DNA of 6,788 nt from Thermoplasmatota archaeon (lineage in GTDB: Archaea; Thermoplasmatota; Thermoplasmata; GCA-020350865; JAUVCJ01). The stretch spans positions 1 to 6,788 of the forward strand of contig JAUVCJ010000130.1 of NCBI GenBank assembly GCA_030595765.1, read 5' to 3'. The notes beneath the pieces were generated by a model that saw only the letters and a program-made list of their open reading frames with translations, did no database searches and was not told the DNA's origin. Every line of letters begins with the position of its first letter. Positions within the stretch are counted from its first letter, which is position 1. A program made the translations under genes and the position numbers. This document shows, in pieces, positions 1-5,128 of this stretch.

Positions 1-1055
1 AACCGCTCTACTGCATGCTTCTTGGTGCAACCGGCGCCGCCGTGGATCTGCAGTGCATCGCGTGTTACCCTGCCAGAGACCTCAGAGGCGAACAACTTTG
101 CCATGGCTGCCTCGGTTGTGAACCTAGCACCTGTATCCTTGGTGTATCCTGCCTTGTATACCAGGAGTCTAGCAGCCTCTATCTGGGTGGACATGTCTGC
201 GATCTTCCACTGGATGGCCTGGAATTTGGAGATCGGTTTTCCTGAAATAATTCTTTCCTTGGAGTAAGCTATTGCTGCTTCGTAGGCACCTTGAGAAATA
301 CCCAAGGCCTGGGCAGCGATTCCGATCCTGCCACCATCAAGGGTGCCCATTGCGATCTTGAAACCGTCGCCAATATTTCCCAGTATGTTCTCTTTTGGGA
401 CGACCATGTCCTGATAAATCAGTTCGGCCTGTACTGAACCACGAATACCCATCTTCTTCTCAAGGGTGCCGATGGTATAGCCTGGATAATCAGCTTCGAT
501 GATGAAGGCAGTGATCCCTCTTGCACCTGCGCTCTTGTCTGTCATGGCAAAAGTTATGGCTGTCTGGTTTTGAGAGCCGTTGGTGATGAATATCTTGGCT
601 CCATTGATAACAAAGTTATCTCCATCTTCAATTGCAACGGTCTGTTGAGACCCTGCATCTGTGCCAGCATTCGCCTCAGTTAGGGCAAAGGCTCCGAGCT
701 TCGTTCCATTTGCAAGAGGTATTAGATATTTTTGTTTCTGTTCTTCAGTACCCCACTTCTGCAGTGGATAGCATGCCAGCGAGTTATTCACAGACATTGT
801 AACGCCATGCGAACCGCAAACTCTGGATAATTGCTCGATCGCCAGTATGTAGCTGATGGTGTCGCGTCCCATTCCTCCGTATTCCTTGGGGACCATCATT
901 CCCATGAAACCCATCTGTCCCAGTTCCTTTACGGTCTCTGAGGGAAATCTTGTTGTCTCGTCAATCTCGGCTGCGATCGGGGCAATCTTTTGCTCTGCAA
1001 AATCCCTTGCCAATTTCTGGATCTGAAGTTGTTCCTCTGTTAGTGCAAATTGCAT
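1..1055 (-). CDS. Acyl-CoA dehydrogenase, C-terminus beyond the left edge
   Basis: FAD-dependent cytoplasmic enzyme that introduces the alpha-beta double bond into an acyl-CoA thioester, passing electrons to an electron-transfer flavoprotein. It begins MQFALTEEQLQIQKLARDFA, a normal N-terminus for the short/medium-chain family. 351 codons are visible of a family norm near 380. Residues 124-136 (ALTEANAGTDAGS) match the first family signature. Residues 146-159 form the usual beta-domain stretch, and LDGGRIGIAAQALG (239-252) opens the C-terminal helical domain. IHGG (337-340) is the FAD-contacting loop. The catalytic glutamate of this subfamily lies further on, outside the window, so activity cannot be confirmed. 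The loop reads GGAGC with a following AVER, where most relatives have GGxG followed by Y or F and then PVER. The start is supported by GAGGGG six bases upstream. Substrate (straight-chain, branched or other) cannot be told. Fatty-acid or branched-chain amino-acid oxidation is likely. Confidence 0.93.
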   Translation of the reverse strand, partial: MQFALTEEQLQIQKLARDFAEQKIAPIAAEIDETTRFPSETVKELGQMGFMGMMVPKEYGGMGRDTISYILAIEQLSRVCGSHGVTMSVNNSLACYPLQKWGTEEQKQKYLIPLANGTKLGAFALTEANAGTDAGSQQTVAIEDGDNFVINGAKIFITNGSQNQTAITFAMTDKSAGARGITAFIIEADYPGYTIGTLEKKMGIRGSVQAELIYQDMVVPKENILGNIGDGFKIAMGTLDGGRIGIAAQALGISQGAYEAAIAYSKERIISGKPISKFQAIQWKIADMSTQIEAARLLVYKAGYTKDTGARFTTEAAMAKLFASEVSGRVTRDALQIHGGAGCTKKHAVER

Positions 1056-1084
1056 AGTTGTCCCCTCGAACTGTTGGATGATTA

Positions 1085-1110
1085 GCTTGCAAGCAATTGA
1101 GTATTATGAA
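1085..1110 (-). promoter_or_regulatory. Candidate promoter of the acyl-CoA dehydrogenase gene
   Basis: On the minus strand TTCATAATA (1102-1110) resembles an archaeal TATA box about 50 bases before the ATG. Transcription would then begin near 1079, giving a leader of about 24 bases that contains the GAGGGG ribosome site. A perfect 10-bp palindrome, GCTTGCAAGC (1085-1094), lies between box and predicted start and could be an operator. No T-run follows the upstream GTPase stop, so read-through from that gene is also possible. Assignment is by position and composition only. Confidence 0.4.
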
Positions 1111-1179
1111 TGTTTCGTGTCAGAGCAAATAAGAACTGGATTGAATCACTTAGATTTTGAGCAAGATTTGGATCTGCTT

Positions 1180-2016
1180 TTAAGTGGCATTGACCCATGA
1201 AATTCTATTGTCTGCATTGTTTTGAGCCATGAACTTGCCCAAGCTCTTTTCTTCCTCGATCCTAAGAAGCTCAATGAGCTTGATTAGACCGGGAATAGTT
1301 GCGTTCAAAAGGTCAACATCAGCTTTTTTAAGGCACGTTTTAATGAATGGTGATAATTCATCAACATCATCGACCATTGCAAGGAAGATGAAGTCCTGGA
1401 TGATCTTTTTTGAAATGTCCTTCATGTGGATCCTTTCATCAAAGTGAGAGATATGCCTAAGGGAGCGTGGGTCGTAACCTTTTGAAACCAGAAGTTGTAG
1501 CCCAAGTTCTGTAAATCCATTCTGGACATTGAGGCCAGTTTTAGCACTGGAAAGGAAACAGGAGAACCCAAAGGGCTTGAAAACCTTTTCAAGGTCCTTG
1601 AGCTGAAGCTCCATCTGGTCTTTTAGGTCGGATTTGTTGCCAAATATGATTATGGGTACTTCGCCGGTAGAACCAGTTCTACCCTTTAATAGGGGATACC
1701 AGTACTCAACCAGGCTTTTTAATGTCCCCATTCTGGTCATGTCCGCGACCATAATGACTCCGTTAATTCCTGCAAAAGCCGAAAGCCTGACTGCCGAGTC
1801 CTCTTTCTGGCCATAAAGATCCCATATCCCGAAATTCAGCGATATTTGTCTCTCTCGTTGCCTGAACCTTACCATTTTTTGAGATATGCGGACACCAATG
1901 GTTCGCAGGTATTTCTCATCAAAGGTGTTGTGGACGTAGTTATTGATAAGACTGGTCTTGCCAACGGCGCCATCACCCAAGAGGACGATCTTTCGCTTTA
2001 TTTCCTTGGTTTCCAT
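1180..2016 (-). CDS. Ras/Rab-like small GTPase with C-terminal extension
   Basis: Small P-loop GTPase, 278 residues; the G domain takes up roughly 7-178. The nucleotide-binding motifs are complete and in order: G1 GDGAVGKT (14-21), switch I Thr39 in a Rab-like TIGV, G3 WDLYGQ (65-70) with the catalytic-type Gln70, G4 NKSD (127-130) and G5 SSAK (156-159). Switch II is odd: the alanine of the usual DxAGQE is Tyr68 and the glutamate after Gln is Lys71. Residues 180-278 are an appended, mostly helical-looking, charged domain that I do not recognise. There is no C-terminal CaaX or CC prenylation motif (the end is WVNAT), no signal peptide and no membrane segment, so it is probably cytosolic. Such archaeal proteins are thought to be molecular switches; the partner and process are unknown, and no Roadblock/Longin-type regulator lies in the window. 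AGGTG seven bases before the ATG supports this start. Family assignment is sure; function is not. Confidence 0.9.
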   Translation of the reverse strand: METKEIKRKIVLLGDGAVGKTSLINNYVHNTFDEKYLRTIGVRISQKMVRFRQRERQISLNFGIWDLYGQKEDSAVRLSAFAGINGVIMVADMTRMGTLKSLVEYWYPLLKGRTGSTGEVPIIIFGNKSDLKDQMELQLKDLEKVFKPFGFSCFLSSAKTGLNVQNGFTELGLQLLVSKGYDPRSLRHISHFDERIHMKDISKKIIQDFIFLAMVDDVDELSPFIKTCLKKADVDLLNATIPGLIKLIELLRIEEEKSLGKFMAQNNADNRISWVNAT

Positions 2017-2043
2017 TGTTCAACACCTAGGCTGATTGATGAT

Positions 2044-2072
2044 ATTATACTTGTCCCCAGCATCGTTTAAAC
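2044..2072 (-). promoter_or_regulatory. Candidate promoter of the GTPase gene
   Basis: Two TATA-like sequences lie upstream of the GTPase start on the minus strand. GGTTTAAAC (2065-2073) would put the transcript start near 2042, giving a leader long enough to include the AGGTG ribosome site. AAGTATAAT (2044-2052) would start transcription inside that ribosome site, so it is less likely. The fhs-GTPase gap is 127 bp and holds only a short T4 stretch after the fhs stop, so termination between the two genes is uncertain. Confidence 0.3.
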
Positions 2073-2143
2073 CAAGAGATATTGTAAGAGTGGGCTCATA
2101 ATAGATTATCTTTGATGGCAGAAGTATTAAAACTAATGCCAAA

Positions 2144-3802
2144 TCAACTGAGGCCTATTATCTCGCCATCATCCAACATGTCGATGTTCTCTGCAGCAGG
2201 TTTCCTTGGAAGTCCTGGCATGGTCATGATCTCTCCTGCTATAGGGATGACAAAACCTGCTCCTGCCGACAATCGTACTTCCCTGATGTGCATCTTGAAG
2301 CCGTCTGGAACACAAAGCAGTTTCTTATCGTCAGAGAATGAGTACTGTGTCTTTGCTACACACAGGGGGAGATCACCATAACCCAGCTTCTCCCATTTTT
2401 TTATGTCCCTTTTAGCCTTGGGTGACAACACAACTTCGGTTGCGCCGTACACTCTTTTTGCAAGCATGTTCATCTTCTCTTTCAAGCCCAGGTCAAGAGG
2501 GTAGGCAAATTCAGGGGTCTTCTCGTTGACAAGCGGGATTAGGGCCTTGCCCAGCTCCAACCCACCCTCTGAGCCATTTGCATGCACAGTTGTAGGAGCG
2601 CAACGGAACCCTTTGGAGCCACAGAGCTCCATTACCTTTTCTATTTCAGCAGGAGAATCCTGTTCATGAACATTCAAGGCTATCAAGGGCTCAAAACCAA
2701 AACCTCTCATATTTGCCACATGCTTCTCAAGGTTTGGGAAACCTCTTTCTAGAGCTTGGATGTCCTCAACGAATAGCTTCTTTTTGGGAACCCCGCCGTG
2801 ATACTTCAAGGCCTTGATGGTTGCCACAAGTACTACAGCTCCAACTTGCAGACCTGTTGTTCTACAAAATATGTCAAAGAACTTCTCACCTCCAAGGTCG
2901 GAACCAAAGCCAGCCTCAGTTACATAGTAATCAGCTAGATGAAGCCCCAGCCTTGCAGCAATAAGAGACGAGGTACCATGGGCAATGTTGGCGAACGGGC
3001 CGCCGTGTATGAGTGCTGGGGTATTATCAATGGTCTGTACCAGATTCGGCATCATAGCATCCTTGAGCAGTACAGTCAATGCTCCAGCTGCCTTCATGTC
3101 AGAAGCGAATTTAGGGGTGCCGTCAATGCTCTGACCTATCATGATGCGGTCTATTCGCTTGCGTAGGTCTGCCCTGTTCTCACTAAGGCAAAGGCATGCC
3201 ATAATCTCGGATGCTGCTGTTATGTCAAAATGGTCCTCATCCACCATGCCATTGGCCCTGTCCCCAAGCCCAACAACGATGCGGCGAAGCGACCTATCAT
3301 TCATGTCCATGACTCTAGGCCAAGTGATCTCCCTCGAATCCAGTAGGAACTTGTTGTTATAGTGCATCGAGTTGTTGATGAGAGCTGAAAGCAGGTTATG
3401 AGCAGTAGATATGGCGTGCATGTCTCCTGTGAAATGCAGGTTAATATCTTCCATTGGGAGAACTTGAGAGTAGCCTCCACCTGCTGCACCGCCTTTTATC
3501 CCAAACACTGGCCCCAAAGAAGGCTGTCTCAAACCAACAATTGTGTTGTGGCCGAGTTTGTTCATAGCCATTGCAAGGCCTATTGCGACAGTTGTTTTAC
3601 CCTCGCCAGCCGGGGTAGGGCTCATGGCTGTGACAAGTATCATCTTACCCTTCTTTTTGGTCAGGTCCATTCCAGAAACGTCAATTTTAGCTTTGTACTC
3701 GCCACATCGGATATTGGCATCTGGCGCTAACCCTGCCTTTTGAGCAATGACGTCGATAGGTTCCAGCTTGGCATTTCTCGCGATCTCAATGTCGGGGATC
3801 AT
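2144..3802 (-). CDS. fhs: Formate--tetrahydrofolate ligase (10-formyl-THF synthetase)
   Basis: Cytoplasmic enzyme (EC 6.3.4.3) joining formate to tetrahydrofolate with ATP to give 10-formyl-THF. This is the entry of formate into folate one-carbon metabolism, and the reaction can run in reverse to make ATP. The 552 residues match the family length of about 555-560, and the N-terminus (MIPDIEIARNAKLEPI) aligns with typical family starts. The P-loop TPAGEGKT is at 63-70. Family signature 1, GIKGGAAGGGY, is at 101-111, followed by MEDINLHFTGD (117-127). Signature 2, VATIKALKYHGG, is at 326-337. The C-terminus MTMPGLP..PAAENIDM (527-542) is standard. One small variation is RQPSLGP (92-98), where many relatives have REPSLGP. 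It appears intact. A weak GGTAGG lies just before the ATG. In archaea fhs is patchily distributed and often thought to be acquired from bacteria. No folD, purine or Wood-Ljungdahl partner is in the window, so the pathway direction cannot be set. Confidence 0.98.
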   Translation of the reverse strand: MIPDIEIARNAKLEPIDVIAQKAGLAPDANIRCGEYKAKIDVSGMDLTKKKGKMILVTAMSPTPAGEGKTTVAIGLAMAMNKLGHNTIVGLRQPSLGPVFGIKGGAAGGGYSQVLPMEDINLHFTGDMHAISTAHNLLSALINNSMHYNNKFLLDSREITWPRVMDMNDRSLRRIVVGLGDRANGMVDEDHFDITAASEIMACLCLSENRADLRKRIDRIMIGQSIDGTPKFASDMKAAGALTVLLKDAMMPNLVQTIDNTPALIHGGPFANIAHGTSSLIAARLGLHLADYYVTEAGFGSDLGGEKFFDIFCRTTGLQVGAVVLVATIKALKYHGGVPKKKLFVEDIQALERGFPNLEKHVANMRGFGFEPLIALNVHEQDSPAEIEKVMELCGSKGFRCAPTTVHANGSEGGLELGKALIPLVNEKTPEFAYPLDLGLKEKMNMLAKRVYGATEVVLSPKAKRDIKKWEKLGYGDLPLCVAKTQYSFSDDKKLLCVPDGFKMHIREVRLSAGAGFVIPIAGEIMTMPGLPRKPAAENIDMLDDGEIIGLS

Positions 3803-3829
3803 GTTCCTACCAATGCGAAAGGAATAGAT

Positions 3830-3871
3830 AAGTTTGACGAAAAAAGTGCTCTATTTCCAAATTTGACGAAA
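3830..3871 (-). repeat. Two 13-bp direct repeats upstream of fhs (candidate operator)
   Basis: AAGTTTGACGAAA (3830-3842) and AAATTTGACGAAA (3859-3871) differ at one position and are exactly 29 bp apart, close to three helical turns, so both would face the same side of the DNA. They lie 28 and 57 bp before the fhs ATG. This gap has no convincing TATA box; TTGGAAATAG between the copies and AACTTATC overlapping the nearer copy are weak candidates. Binding of a regulator is inferred only from the repeat and its position. Confidence 0.45.
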
Positions 3872-3915
3872 TGATGGGTGCTTTACCTGTTTTAACTCGC
3901 TCTCCTGCTCAGATT

Positions 3916-3921
3916 AAAAAA
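3916..3921 (-). terminator. Oligo-T terminator after the AhpD-like gene
   Basis: A run of six T on the minus strand (A6 on the plus strand) begins about 25 bases after the TGA of the AhpD-like gene. Archaeal RNA polymerase can terminate at oligo-T stretches without a hairpin, and I see no strong stem here. It would separate the AhpD-like transcript from that of fhs. Confidence 0.45.
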
Positions 3922-3945
3922 TGATAGTTGCAGCGTTTGAGAGTG

Positions 3946-4299
3946 TCAGCCCTCTCTAAGCTGGTCAATCTTGTCGAATGCAAATCTCAAATGCGGGATA
4001 ATTATGGAACCGCCTACCATCATGGCGACATTAAGGGCATCGTAAAGCTCCTCGTCGGTATATCCCAATTCGATGCAGCGCTCCAGGTGGTAAAAGATAC
4101 AGTCATTGCATCGAAGTGTGGTTGATGCCACAAGACCCAACAGTTCCTTGGTCTTTGTGTCCAGTGCTCCATCCATATAGGTGCGGCGGTCAAGAGCAAA
4201 GAACCTCTGGATGGGCTTATGACCACTCTCCTCTATTCTTTTGTTCATTCTTTCTCGATATTCACGAGCTTTTTTGATGTCATCTATGTCTGGGGTCAT
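3946..4299 (-). CDS. AhpD/carboxymuconolactone decarboxylase-like protein
   Basis: Small all-helical protein of 117 residues in the carboxymuconolactone decarboxylase/AhpD-like superfamily. The redox motif CNDCIFYH gives Cys64-x2-Cys67-x3-His71, with Glu52 upstream where the AhpD proton-relay glutamate sits. This pattern marks the thiol-active, AhpD-like branch rather than the true decarboxylase. The family-typical LGYTDEELYDALNVAMMVGGS (residues 78-98) and a closing basic/acidic helix follow. It probably acts in the cytoplasm as a thiol-disulfide or peroxide-related reductase; the physiological partner is unknown, and no peroxiredoxin (AhpC) is present nearby. GGAG about nine bases upstream supports the ATG at 4299. 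It is divergent from the toxin-antitoxin pair and lies 143 bp ahead of fhs, separated by an oligo-T tract. Superfamily assignment is firm; specific substrate is not. Confidence 0.9.
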   Translation of the reverse strand: MTPDIDDIKKAREYRERMNKRIEESGHKPIQRFFALDRRTYMDGALDTKTKELLGLVASTTLRCNDCIFYHLERCIELGYTDEELYDALNVAMMVGGSIIIPHLRFAFDKIDQLREG

Positions 4300-4347
4300 T
4301 TGTGGGTCTCCGCAAGGTTCCTATGAGCCTCATTGTGGGGTTGGAAG

Positions 4348-4386
4348 TTATTAAGCCTTGAGATGTCGCTCATTGGACAAAATATA
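4348..4386 (-). promoter_or_regulatory. Candidate promoter(s) of the AhpD-like gene
   Basis: Two TATA-like boxes are seen on the minus strand. TATATTTT (4379-4386) would start transcription near 4356 with a leader of about 57 bases. TTAATAA (4348-4354) would start it near 4325 with a leader of about 25 bases holding the GGAG site. The first lies about 20 bp from the divergent antitoxin TATA box, so the two directions could influence each other. Confidence 0.35.
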
Positions 4387-4400
4387 CTAACGAGAAGTAT

Positions 4401-4410
4401 TAAATATTTA
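4401..4410 (+). promoter_or_regulatory. TATA box of the toxin-antitoxin operon
   Basis: TAAATATTTA is a perfect palindrome and close to the archaeal TATA consensus. Counting about 26 bases from its centre gives a transcript start near 4431, only about five bases before the antitoxin ATG at 4436. No Shine-Dalgarno sequence precedes that ATG, so the antitoxin mRNA is probably leaderless or nearly so. Confidence 0.55.
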
Positions 4411-4428
4411 GTAAACGAATGTGTTTAC
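4411..4428. promoter_or_regulatory. Inverted repeat, candidate antitoxin operator
   Basis: GTAAAC, six bases, GTTTAC: a perfect inverted repeat with 6-bp arms that abuts the TATA box and ends eight bases before the antitoxin ATG. Ribbon-helix-helix antitoxins usually repress their own operon by binding such short symmetric sites, so autoregulation is a reasonable inference. The symmetry and position are seen directly; the binding is not. Confidence 0.55.
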
Positions 4429-4435
4429 AGATACT

Positions 4436-4648
4436 ATGCCGCAAGTCCAAGTACGAGTTCCTGACAATCTGCTGGAGAGTTTGGATGAATGGATCGATGA
4501 GGGCCGTTTTAAAAGCCGAAGTGATGCGATCAGAATTGTCTTAAGCCAGTATGAAGAAAGGGAAAAGACAAGAGAGTTCTACAAATTGATATACAAGCGA
4601 AGCAAAGATGCAGAGAAACACCCAGAATATCTTATTTCTCTGGAATAG
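4436..4648 (+). CDS. Ribbon-helix-helix antitoxin (CopG/ParD-like)
   Basis: Protein of 70 residues beginning MPQVQVRVPDNLLESLDEWI. Residues 2-8 fit the DNA-contacting beta strand, 10-21 helix A, GRFKSRSD (23-30) the turn, and about 28-41 helix B of a ribbon-helix-helix fold. The charged tail (about 42-70) is where related antitoxins wrap and block a RelE partner. It should act as a dimer that binds DNA and neutralises the toxin encoded 52 bp downstream. An in-frame GTG at 4421 would add five residues, but it falls inside the inverted repeat and ahead of the predicted transcript start, so I choose the ATG at 4436. Regulation is probably by the operator just upstream. A stand-alone CopG regulator is possible, but the adjacent RelE makes antitoxin the better reading. 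Confidence 0.85.
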   Translation: MPQVQVRVPDNLLESLDEWIDEGRFKSRSDAIRIVLSQYEEREKTREFYKLIYKRSKDAEKHPEYLISLE

Positions 4649-4700
4649 TGCATTATTCAAGTAGAATCATTCATGTATAATCACCATAGGAGCAGAACTG

Positions 4701-4967
4701 ATGACCTATTCCATATTACTCCATCCAAAAGCCAATGATTTTTTGCAAAATCTTGATAACCAACTCAAAGAACGAATCAAGAATAAATTACATGTATTGA
4801 GCTCTGATCTAGAACATGGAGATAAATTGAAATACTCTCTATTTCGGCAGGTCAGAATTGGAGATTACCGTGCCATCTATGAGATCAAACGAGACTCCCA
4901 TAGAGTCATCGTGCTATTTATTGGACATCGAAAAGATGTATATGACGATTTTTCAAGACTGTTATGA
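4701..4967 (+). CDS. RelE/ParE-family toxin
   Basis: Basic protein of 88 residues in the RelE/ParE superfamily. RelE-type toxins are ribosome-dependent mRNA endonucleases; ParE-type members poison gyrase. The C-terminal half carries RelE hallmarks: RQVRIGDYRAIYEI (49-62) followed by VLFIGHRKDVYDDF (71-84). Arg49, Arg52, Arg57, Arg77 and Tyr81 lie where basic and tyrosine residues are used by archaeal and bacterial RelE enzymes, so the protein looks catalytically complete. The GHRxxVY ending favours RelE over ParE. The N-terminal MTYSILLHPKANDFLQNL fits the first strand and helix. GGAG eight bases before the ATG is a good ribosome site, unlike the antitoxin, which has none. A TATA-like TGTATAAT at 4674-4681 could give a weak second promoter, but it would start transcription almost on the ATG. 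The gene looks A+T-rich beside fhs, hinting at mobility. Confidence 0.9.
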   Translation: MTYSILLHPKANDFLQNLDNQLKERIKNKLHVLSSDLEHGDKLKYSLFRQVRIGDYRAIYEIKRDSHRVIVLFIGHRKDVYDDFSRLL

Positions 4968-5002
4968 ACATGTTGCCGAATTTACACTCAATGTTGTTCG
5001 CT

Positions 5003-5032
5003 AATTTGATTGAGTGAAATTTGATTGAGTAA
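5003..5032 (+). repeat. Tandem 15-bp repeat upstream of the transporter promoter
   Basis: AATTTGATTGAGTGA (5003-5017) is followed directly by AATTTGATTGAGTAA (5018-5032), identical but for one base. An inverted copy of the ATTGAGT core lies at 4986-4992. The array ends about 18 bp before the TATA box at 5051, where archaeal activators commonly bind. A regulatory role is inferred from place and repetition. Confidence 0.5.
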
Positions 5033-5050
5033 AACATTGGACTTATCCCA

Positions 5051-5059
5051 ATATAAAAG
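5051..5059 (+). promoter_or_regulatory. TATA box of the peptide-transporter gene
   Basis: ATATAAAAG is one of the clearest archaeal-style TATA boxes in the window. Transcription would begin near 5081, leaving a leader of about 48 bases. The leader contains CGAGG (5117-5121) seven bases before the ATG at 5129. No clear T-run terminator follows the toxin gene's stop at 4967. Confidence 0.6.
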
Positions 5060-5128
5060 TCCTGGCTATCCAGCAGAGGCAAACTATTATTAGAGCAAAG
5101 CTCCTGGTGGTGTTTCCGAGGCCACACT

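Noticed and set aside
15..267. Two overlapping plus-strand ORFs of about 76-81 codons at the left edge
   Set aside because: They are antisense to the clearly recognisable acyl-CoA dehydrogenase and show no family features.
1096..1102. ATTGAGT before the dehydrogenase gene as a copy of the transporter-promoter repeat
   Set aside because: A 7-base match is expected about once in a window this size, so a shared regulator cannot be argued.
2939..3743. Several plus-strand ORFs of 66-110 codons and a second minus-frame ORF (3301-3489)
   Set aside because: All lie within fhs, whose frame is fully conserved; the translations show no recognisable motif.
4020..4226. 68-codon minus ORF overlapping the AhpD-like gene, and a plus ORF at 3928-4125
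   Set aside because: They are alternative-frame readings of a gene with an intact CxxCxxxH motif.
4421..4435. GTG at 4421 as the antitoxin start
   Set aside because: It lies inside the inverted repeat and before the predicted transcript start; the ATG at 4436 begins with the normal family N-terminus.
5107..5125. GTGG/CCAC stem that could hide the transporter ribosome site
   Set aside because: It has only four pairs plus a wobble and an 11-base loop; too weak to call a riboswitch or attenuator.
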